This document shows positions 1 through 5,561 of a DNA stretch of 6,769 bases, piece by piece. The notes under the pieces were generated by a model, which was not told the origin of the DNA, searched no databases, and saw nothing but the letters and a program-made list of their open reading frames with translations. The stretch spans positions 1-6,769 of the forward strand of contig JALVBA010000274.1 in assembly GCA_027010905.1 (NCBI GenBank), written 5' to 3'. Each line of letters begins with the position of its first letter. The first letter of the stretch is position 1. The position numbers and the translations under genes were made by a program. The DNA is from Marinilabiliaceae bacterium. GTDB lineage: Bacteria; Bacteroidota; Bacteroidia; Bacteroidales; Marinilabiliaceae.

Positions 1-37
1 CACGATTAATTACATGTTGAATCAAATTTTATTAAAA

Positions 38-619
38 ATGAAGAAGATTATTTTTTCTATTACAGTAGGGCTTTTGGCTTTTGCTTTCATGGCAAGTGCA
101 CAACTTGTAATCAAGCCTACAGTTGGAATTAACTTTGCAAACATTAAGAATAGTTCTAATAAATATGCACTTGACGGGAAAACCGGATTTCAGATTGGGG
201 GATCAGTTGCTCTTGGAAGTAAAATTGTCTTTGAACCAGGTCTTTTTTGGCAAAAGGACAATTATAAGGTAGGAGTAGATCTTACTACTGGCAAAGATAT
301 TATCTCAGGTGACTATAGCGCAGTTAAAATACCTGTCTATTTAGGATATTATATTATTGGAGATGCAAAATCAGCATTAGGAATTCGTCTTTTTGGTGGC
401 CCTTCTGCAAAATTTGTTATTTCTGAAAATGATAATGGTATTCCTAAAGATTTATCTGACATAAACAATGCTATATGGGGAGTAAAAGTTGGTGCTGGTG
501 CTGAGGTTTCTATGTTTTTTGCTGAGCTGGGCTATAATTGGGGATTAAATGAGGCGTTTAAAGGTATTGATAATTCTCAAACAAACCACTTTGAACTAAC
601 ATTTGGCTTGAAGTTTTAA
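38..619 (+). CDS. Small outer-membrane beta-barrel protein (porin family, PorT/OMP_b-brl_2-like)
   Basis: From the chosen start this is a 193-residue exported protein. It begins with a clear signal peptide (MKK, a hydrophobic core, then MASA before Gln22), so cleavage is expected between Ala21 and Gln22. The mature part alternates short polar turns with amphipathic strands (GINFANI, GFQIGGSVAL, FEPGLFWQK, VKIPVYLGYYI, IRLFGGPSAKF, GVKVGAGAEV, FAELGYNWGL) and ends in TFGLKF. A terminal aromatic residue is the usual barrel-insertion signal. Length and strand pattern fit the 8-stranded Bacteroidota outer-membrane barrels. An in-frame ATG at 14 would add eight residues; the ATG at 38 is preferred because it puts the Lys-Lys n-region at the very start of the signal peptide. 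Substrate and role are unknown. A hairpin follows about 20 bases after the stop. Confidence 0.85.
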   Translation: MKKIIFSITVGLLAFAFMASAQLVIKPTVGINFANIKNSSNKYALDGKTGFQIGGSVALGSKIVFEPGLFWQKDNYKVGVDLTTGKDIISGDYSAVKIPVYLGYYIIGDAKSALGIRLFGGPSAKFVISENDNGIPKDLSDINNAIWGVKVGAGAEVSMFFAELGYNWGLNEAFKGIDNSQTNHFELTFGLKF

Positions 620-639
620 CAGACTAAATTATATTAGTG

Positions 640-678
640 ACGGGGTGACTACTTTTTTTATAAAAGAAGTCGCCCCGT
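640..678 (+). terminator. Strong hairpin, probable (bidirectional) intrinsic terminator
   Basis: The arms 640-656 and 662-678 pair over 17 positions, with one G-T wobble (646/672), one A-A mismatch (651/667) and a 5-base loop. The base of the stem is GC-rich (ACGGGG against CCCCGT) and the top is T/A-rich, so either strand gives a U-rich arm. It lies just after the barrel gene's stop. No long T run follows the stem, so termination may depend on the T/A portion within it. Confidence 0.7.
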
Positions 679-696
679 TACTTTATAATATGATAC

Positions 697-716
697 AAGG
701 CAGTATCCTGCTTTTT
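697..716 (+). terminator. Second small hairpin with T run, possible backup terminator
   Basis: Bases 697-703 (AAGGCAG) pair with 708-714 (CTGCTTT) over 7 positions including one G-T wobble, with a 4-base loop. A run of five T follows the GC part (712-716). It sits 18 bases after the larger hairpin and may back it up. The rest of the gap up to 813 is AT-rich and shows no convincing Bacteroidota promoter (TTTG/TAnnTTTG) to my reading. Confidence 0.35.
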
Positions 717-813
717 GAAATCTTTTAGGTTTCTTAAATTATAATTGCGTATCTTCCTCTTAACATAAAAAGAGACTGAAAATCCAATAATAGCCCTAGC
801 AATTAATGCAGTA

Positions 814-1503
814 ATGAAGAAGTCCTCTACATATCTTTTCCCGGTTTTGATTTTTGTCATCACCTCGTGTGCAGTTGACTATAAATATATTCCACCTGTA
901 ACTATATGTCAGCCGGCCGGTTTTCAGGTAAACTTGAAAGACAGTATTAAATATGGCTTTTTTAAGGATGTTCTTGAGTGCTCAGGCAACAAACATCTGA
1001 TTAGATGGGCAAAACGACATAATTACCAAATTATCGGAATGGAGGTTGTGAATATGTCCGGTAAATTCAGGAAAGGTTTTCAACTACACTATTTCAAAGG
1101 TAACGAGCGATTAACTACGGTGAACTCCGGGTGGTTTGCAAAGAAAGCACGGCAAAAAATGAGTGGAGCGCCATTTATTGCTATCCCTTTTATTATTCTT
1201 GAAGAGGCCATCTTTTCACACGATGATTACCCTAAAGATGCAAACGGATTTGTTCTTTATCCGGAGTACAACCAAAGTATTACCGGTAGAGTCGTGGAGA
1301 GTGACAAGAAGAGAAGAAAGCAGGCAAATGCTGAGCTGCTGACTGATCTTAGAAAACATGATTTTAGTTACAAAGTTCTCCCAGCCGGAAAACCTGTTTA
1401 TGGGATTGTTATCTTCAACCAACCTGTTTCACTAGATAGTCTGAGTGTGGAGATTGATGACATGTCAGATGGTAATTACCATTTTGGAATTACATCAAAG
1501 TGA
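814..1503 (+). CDS. Exported lipoprotein of unknown function
   Basis: A 229-residue protein with a type II signal peptide: MKKSS, a hydrophobic stretch, then ITSC with Cys19 as the predicted lipidated residue. The mature protein should be anchored in an envelope membrane. It is basic, with Lys/Arg clusters such as the KKRRK near residue 168. Residues about 70-100 (IIGMEVVNMSGKF, then FQLHYFKGNERL) resemble a beta-sandwich strand pair of the kind seen in DUF4352- or LEA14-like periplasmic domains, but I cannot assign a family. A hydrophobic segment (APFIAIPFIILEEAIF, about 119-134) sits mid-protein and could be buried core or membrane-associated. The C-terminal PVYGIVIFNQPV repeats the strand style. 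It lies 91 bases before the next gene on the same strand, with a possible weak terminator between, so co-transcription is uncertain. The opposite strand over its 5' end has an open frame that looks spurious. Confidence 0.8.
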   Translation: MKKSSTYLFPVLIFVITSCAVDYKYIPPVTICQPAGFQVNLKDSIKYGFFKDVLECSGNKHLIRWAKRHNYQIIGMEVVNMSGKFRKGFQLHYFKGNERLTTVNSGWFAKKARQKMSGAPFIAIPFIILEEAIFSHDDYPKDANGFVLYPEYNQSITGRVVESDKKRRKQANAELLTDLRKHDFSYKVLPAGKPVYGIVIFNQPVSLDSLSVEIDDMSDGNYHFGITSK

Positions 1504-1504
1504 T

Positions 1505-1543
1505 GTAGGGAGGTTTGCTTAATACTTCTCTACGGTTGTTTTT
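1505..1543 (+). terminator. Weak hairpin plus T run after the lipoprotein gene
   Basis: Bases 1505-1513 pair with 1525-1533 (9 positions, two of them G-T wobbles) around an 11-base loop. GGTTG and then five T follow (1539-1543). It begins one base after the lipoprotein stop codon. The stem is weak and the T run is offset, so it may only reduce read-through into the next gene. Confidence 0.35.
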
Positions 1544-1594
1544 CCAACTATTATTTTTACCTTTATCAGAATAAAATGACCTAATAACTTTACT

Positions 1595-2452
1595 ATGGTT
1601 ACATCAAAAAGACTTTTGGTAATAGTTTTTGCAGCCCTGTTTCCTATCATCCTTTTCAGCCAACAAAAGAGCTACAAGGTAGTTTGTGATAAAATAACGA
1701 AAGAGCTTAAAGTGGTGGAGGCAGGCAATCACTCGCCCAACTTAATTCCTGTAAAAGCAGGATTTCCCTATGCAGCAGTTGCCCGGGACTGGATAAAAAA
1801 GAGTTATCCGGATAACAAATGCAATCCTGACAATCTGAATTCAGGTACAAAGAAGGAGGAGCAACCAACACCGGGTGTTACTAATCAAAACACTCAACAA
1901 CAAATCCAAAAGCAAAATAGCACAGCAGGTAACCAAAGCTATTCACAAACAAAAAGCAAGAAAAGGAGATACAAAAACACCTCATTCGTTGCTATGTTAT
2001 TAATTCATAACATGAATGAGGTTTTAGGAGTTGCAGAGTCGAATTTAGGAAGTGGTCTTGCTCTTGAGCAACTGATTGGACAGAATGATTATTACCTGGG
2101 TACAGGAGCTCATTTTAATGCCTATTCGTTGAAACATGGGGGCGATAAATTTGACACTTATATGTTTAAGTTTCCGGTTTTTGCGGGTTACAGAATCCGT
2201 GCAGGATATTTTTTGGTCTCTTTTGATGCAGGAGTTTTTATCTCTACAAAATTGAATTTCTTTGATGAAGAGTACGAAAGGTTTCTCAGAGCCGATTTGG
2301 CTAAGAGCACTTCATATAGTTTCTTCCCCCGGATTCGTGTCGGGTTACAGGGTTTTCAATTAGAAGGCGGTGCTCAGCTTGGCCTCAGTGATGTGGTTGA
2401 AAACAGAAAGAAGCTGAATGTATATTTTGTGGGATTACGTTTTTATTTTTAA
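1595..2452 (+). CDS. Exported protein: short N-terminal domain, Q/N-rich linker, C-terminal outer-membrane barrel
   Basis: A 285-residue protein. Residues 1-22 form a signal peptide with predicted cleavage before Gln23 (LFSQQK). Residues 25-80 form a compact domain with two Cys (Cys31 and one in DNKCNP near 76) and the recognisable stretch IPVKAGFPYAAVARDWI. Residues about 81-120 are a Gln/Asn/Thr/Ser-rich linker, then a basic patch (KSKKRRYK). The remainder alternates aromatic and small residues in strand-like segments (YYLGTGAHFNAYS, YMFKFPVFAGYRI, YFLVSFDAGVFIS, FPRIRVGLQGF, LEGGAQLGL) and ends FVGLRFYF, a typical barrel terminus of about 8 strands. The natural reading is an outer-membrane barrel with a periplasmic domain. 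It ends 22 bases before the large multidomain gene, so the two very likely form an operon. The domain boundaries are my estimate and no specific family is claimed for the N-terminal part. Confidence 0.82.
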   Translation: MVTSKRLLVIVFAALFPIILFSQQKSYKVVCDKITKELKVVEAGNHSPNLIPVKAGFPYAAVARDWIKKSYPDNKCNPDNLNSGTKKEEQPTPGVTNQNTQQQIQKQNSTAGNQSYSQTKSKKRRYKNTSFVAMLLIHNMNEVLGVAESNLGSGLALEQLIGQNDYYLGTGAHFNAYSLKHGGDKFDTYMFKFPVFAGYRIRAGYFLVSFDAGVFISTKLNFFDEEYERFLRADLAKSTSYSFFPRIRVGLQGFQLEGGAQLGLSDVVENRKKLNVYFVGLRFYF

Positions 2453-2474
2453 TCCAGTATAAAAAATCAGTTAA

Positions 2475-5456
2475 ATGAAAAGGCCTCTATCTCTTTTCAT
2501 ACTCTTAACTCTGTTTCCGACTCTCTATTCACAAACCCTGTCGGTTGATTCCAAACAGTTATCAGGCAGCTTGAAACAGCAGATAACCGAGCATATCTCA
2601 GAGAAGATTACCAAAGCAATAAGATCGGGAGAGAAAGGTGTGCTTAAGGATAATTATATCGACATAATACTCGAGCCATTAGAGCCGTTGGGTGTCAATC
2701 CTCATGATCCGGACTTCATAAATAGTGCAAAGGGCATTTACAATGAGATAAAGTCGGAGCTGGACAAAGATCCATCTCTCTCGGCATCGGGGTTACTTAA
2801 AGGTAAGGTTAGCAATCTTGTTAAAGGAGGTATGATAAACTATGCCGGCTCTTTTATTGATGATGGATCAAAAGAGATTTATGATCAGGTCTCAAATCTT
2901 GCTTCGTCATGTGCTGATCAAATAGATAACCTTCTGAAGGCAACAGATGCTGTGGGGGATCTTGATGTTACTGATCCGGATTATCAGTCGGCAATAACTG
3001 CAACCCTCAAAAGTTATGGGCTGAAGTCTGACTATTTCTACGCTATTAATGATCTTGATCTTGTCTTGTCAAAAGGCTGGGATAAAATAAAAGATCCGCT
3101 CCAAGCAATTTATATGATTTCAGAAGCTGCCGACTCAAATGACCCTATCGAAAAAATTGGAATTCTTTTTGAAATTGGAGAGACATTTGGTGGCAAAGTG
3201 CCGATTATCGGTAGTCTTATAACTCCACTCTTCACTTTAGCAAAGGGAGTATTAGATGCTGCCAAAGGTCTGGAAAATGTTCTTGAAAAGAATTTGGGAC
3301 AGGGATGTATAACAAACACCGGAGGTTATGGCTATGTTAATCCCGGTAAGAAAAAGAGTTTTATAACTAAATTTAGCAGTGTAGGCAGAGTATGCCCTTT
3401 AAATCAAGAAGTATTCTCACCAATATACAATAACATTTACATAGAAGAGGGGAAAGAGGAGAATCTATTCTTTTATCTCAACAAGAAATGGTTCAGGGGC
3501 AAGTCGGATACTTTTCATAAAGGAGGAGCTGACATAAGAGCTACAATACAGTGGCTTCGAAGAAATGGCTATTCAGGTAAGGTTAACGACCTTAGCTTTG
3601 TGTTTAATGCCTATCAAAAGGAGTATGGGTGGTTAGCTTATGAGAAGCAGGTACGTGAGCGTATAGAAAAGATGATAAGTCTGTTTGTATCTTCATATCA
3701 GTTCATATGTTTTTGTAACGATACTTATACAAGAGATTTTTTTATGGCTCAGATAGGATTTAATTGGTTAACAAGTCTTATGCAGCCAACTGATAATGAC
3801 TTTGGGTGGGATGAACTGAAGATGATCAACTACGGATGGGAGAAGCCTTTGGTTAACATGATGGTATTTAACTACTTCCTGAGTAGACATAAAGACAACC
3901 TCAATAATCTTGATAGGATAATTACTAACCTTGAGACCTATGTGCCTGTAAATATTTATGGAAAGGTAACTGACGAGGATGGAGTGCCGCTACAGGGTGC
4001 AATGCTTCAGGCAGATAATGCGATGTTTCAGGTGGGTGACGGATGTCGTAAAACGACAACAGGAGCTGACGGTTCATTCTCCTACTATCTTCTTTTCTCA
4101 ATGGTAAATGGTGAAAATAGTAAAGTAAGGATTACCGTTTCAGCAAATTCAAAAGTAAGTGATAGAGTTATTCTCAGTCAGGATTTGACAATAATCCCAT
4201 CTATAACGAGAAGTTATCATGTTAACCTTATCTCTCCGGCAAGTAAAGACAGTGTGCCTCACTATGCAGCTACAAGTGATAGTAGCTATACAGATGATGA
4301 AATTGCTGTAATGCTAAGCAATGCTCCTTGTGCAGATGACCCAAATGCAATCGCAGAATGGAATGAAGATAAGCAATCGGTAGATTGTTTCTGCATTGAC
4401 AATTATGTGTGGGATCCCAGTCAGCAGGAGTGTATAAAGGATATTCAAACTATTCTTGACAACTCAGATTGTTCAGAGTACCCTAACACAGAACCTAAAT
4501 GGGACAACGATACCAATGAGCCGTATTGTGACTGTATTGATGGTTATGTTTGGGATGAGGATAACTATGAGAACGGTTGTATCTCGAAAGAGCAACAACT
4601 GCTTGCTCAAACCGATTGCTCACAATATGGTAGTGCACACGCTGTTATAGATCCGGTAACAGATGAGATTACTTGCGATTGCACCCCCGGATATGTGTGG
4701 AACAATGATGGCACTCGGTGTATCTCTGAAAACCTTATTGCAATGCAAAATATGGATTGCTCACAAATTCCAAATACAGAGCCGGCATGGGATGATGTTA
4801 GTAACGAGCCATACTGCGATTGTAAACCCGGATATGAATGGAATGAAGACTATACTGCCTGTGAAAAGATTATTAGCCAAAATCCCAATGATTATGCCTG
4901 CTCAACACCAAACACTGTTCCCATTTGGGATAATGTTCTTCAGCAGATGGTGTGCGACTGTAGAGCCGGCTATATGTGGAATCAATCGCAAACAGCATGT
5001 ATCCCCATAAAACGAAAACCAAGTGTAGACTGGAACAATGTGCTTAATGTTACGATGGGCGTACTTAGTACCATAAACAGCAATAATAATTTTGTACCCC
5101 CTAGTGGAAATACAACCGATAATACAGGAGGAAATAATCAACAGCCTGTAGTAAGTCGGAATAATTGTAATGATAAGGTTGAACATGGGGGTGATGCACC
5201 AGAGGTTCATATTATTGATCTTGGGCAAGCTTTTGGAAGTTTTGTTCTAGATTACGAGATGCATAGCATTAAAGACCAGATAATCGTCTCACAGGGAGGG
5301 CGAGTATTGTACGATTCGAAATGTGTAAGTGGCTCAAATTCAGTAAGGATAAACATTGGTGGTTTCAATAGGGAGATACAAGTCAAAGTTAATCCTAATT
5401 GTGATGGAACAAATGGAACTGCCTGGGATTTTACTGTTCACTGTCCCGACCAATAA
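2475..5456 (+). CDS. Large exported multidomain protein with five 4-Cys repeats
   Basis: A 993-residue protein with a signal peptide (1-19, cleavage before Gln20). Residues 20-270 are mostly helical, with two similar DPD-[FY] stretches and a strongly hydrophobic segment at 242-263 (VPIIGSLITPLF and following). Residues 280-485 are a mixed, Trp/Tyr-rich region with Cys278, Cys307, Cys412 and Cys414. Residues about 492-585 resemble a carboxypeptidase-regulatory-like beta-sandwich (VNIYGKVTDEDGVPLQGA, then TGADGSFSYYL). Residues 619-842 hold five Cys repeats. Residues 846-895 are an Asn/Thr/Gly/Pro-rich linker. Residues 896-993 form a Cys-containing beta-rich domain (FGSFVLDYEMHSIKDQIIV, VLYDSKC, GTAWDFTVHC) resembling domains I recall at the ends of bacterial surface proteins; that recognition is from memory. 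There is no barrel terminus or obvious type IX sorting domain, so its final location (periplasm, surface or secreted) is open. It is likely co-expressed with the barrel gene upstream. Function is unknown; adhesion or ligand binding is only a guess from the architecture. Confidence 0.88.
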   Translation: MKRPLSLFILLTLFPTLYSQTLSVDSKQLSGSLKQQITEHISEKITKAIRSGEKGVLKDNYIDIILEPLEPLGVNPHDPDFINSAKGIYNEIKSELDKDPSLSASGLLKGKVSNLVKGGMINYAGSFIDDGSKEIYDQVSNLASSCADQIDNLLKATDAVGDLDVTDPDYQSAITATLKSYGLKSDYFYAINDLDLVLSKGWDKIKDPLQAIYMISEAADSNDPIEKIGILFEIGETFGGKVPIIGSLITPLFTLAKGVLDAAKGLENVLEKNLGQGCITNTGGYGYVNPGKKKSFITKFSSVGRVCPLNQEVFSPIYNNIYIEEGKEENLFFYLNKKWFRGKSDTFHKGGADIRATIQWLRRNGYSGKVNDLSFVFNAYQKEYGWLAYEKQVRERIEKMISLFVSSYQFICFCNDTYTRDFFMAQIGFNWLTSLMQPTDNDFGWDELKMINYGWEKPLVNMMVFNYFLSRHKDNLNNLDRIITNLETYVPVNIYGKVTDEDGVPLQGAMLQADNAMFQVGDGCRKTTTGADGSFSYYLLFSMVNGENSKVRITVSANSKVSDRVILSQDLTIIPSITRSYHVNLISPASKDSVPHYAATSDSSYTDDEIAVMLSNAPCADDPNAIAEWNEDKQSVDCFCIDNYVWDPSQQECIKDIQTILDNSDCSEYPNTEPKWDNDTNEPYCDCIDGYVWDEDNYENGCISKEQQLLAQTDCSQYGSAHAVIDPVTDEITCDCTPGYVWNNDGTRCISENLIAMQNMDCSQIPNTEPAWDDVSNEPYCDCKPGYEWNEDYTACEKIISQNPNDYACSTPNTVPIWDNVLQQMVCDCRAGYMWNQSQTACIPIKRKPSVDWNNVLNVTMGVLSTINSNNNFVPPSGNTTDNTGGNNQQPVVSRNNCNDKVEHGGDAPEVHIIDLGQAFGSFVLDYEMHSIKDQIIVSQGGRVLYDSKCVSGSNSVRINIGGFNREIQVKVNPNCDGTNGTAWDFTVHCPDQ
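4329..5000 (+). repeat. Five tandem protein repeats, pattern C-x17/18-C-x-C-x12/14-C
   Basis: Within the 993-residue protein, repeat-starting cysteines fall at residues 619, 666, 715, 762 and 809, so the periods are 47, 49, 47 and 47. Each unit has four Cys: the first, a CxC pair 17-18 residues later (638/640, 685/687, 734/736, 781/783, 827/829) and a last one 12-14 residues after that (653, 702, 749, 796, 842). Exactly 12 residues separate the last Cys of one unit from the first of the next. The CxC is followed by x2-[GN]-Y-x-W-[DN], and four of the five units have a conserved Trp before the pair. Repeats 2 and 4 are most alike (PNTEP, W, NEPYCDC). The layout is EGF-like in style but has four, not six, Cys per unit. 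Codons differ between copies, so the duplications are not recent. Confidence 0.9.
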
Positions 5457-5483
5457 AAAAGTTAAATAATTGAAACCTGAAAT

Positions 5484-5561
5484 ATGAAGGATTGTAAATT
5501 TTCTTTATTTTTAGTTCTCTTTCTGCCTAAACCAAATTTAATATTATTGACTATTTGTTAA
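5484..5561 (+). pseudogene. Possible truncated gene start: orphan signal-peptide ORF
   Basis: An ATG 27 bases after the large gene's stop opens a 25-codon frame starting MKDCKFSLFLVLFLP, a good match to a signal-peptide n-region and hydrophobic core and similar in style to the MKRPLSLFILLTLFP that begins the gene before it. The frame then loses this character (KPNLILLTIC) and stops after overlapping the last 18 bases of the convergent DUF4249 gene. It could be the remnant of a fourth gene of the left block, cut off where the two blocks were joined, or a chance ORF in AT-rich DNA. It is too short to be certain. Confidence 0.3.

Noticed and set aside
678..863. Minus-strand 61-codon open frame ending at the hairpin and overlapping the lipoprotein start
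   Set aside because: It needs a GTG start inside the well-supported lipoprotein signal peptide, has no recognisable domain, and its stop at the hairpin arm is probably coincidence.
1216..1422. Minus-strand 68-codon frame
   Set aside because: Lies wholly inside the lipoprotein gene on the opposite strand, with no domain or signal features.
1560..1594. TAnnTTTG-type promoter before the 1595 gene
   Set aside because: The best match (TAACTTTA near 1584) is imperfect, has no upstream TTTG at the right spacing and is too close to the start codon.
3110..3319. Minus-strand 69-codon frame
   Set aside because: Antisense to the helical part of the large gene, whose frame is continuous and convincing.
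4329..5000. CRISPR-like or DNA-level tandem repeat
   Set aside because: The periodicity is in the protein only; DNA copies differ at many positions and there are no unique spacers between identical repeats.
4329..5000. Classical EGF domains
   Set aside because: Each unit has four cysteines with CxC in the middle, not the six of a standard EGF domain, so only a loose resemblance is claimed.
4456..5010. Two plus-strand frames (4456-4650 and 4663-5010) in another phase
   Set aside because: They lie over the Cys-repeat region of the large gene; the regular Cys pattern proves which frame is real.
4902..5228. Minus-strand 108-codon frame
   Set aside because: Antisense to the last repeat and linker of the large gene; its composition gives no family or signal peptide.
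5457..5543. Bidirectional terminator between the convergent genes
   Set aside because: The stretch is AT-rich with a few T runs but I found no stem of useful length.
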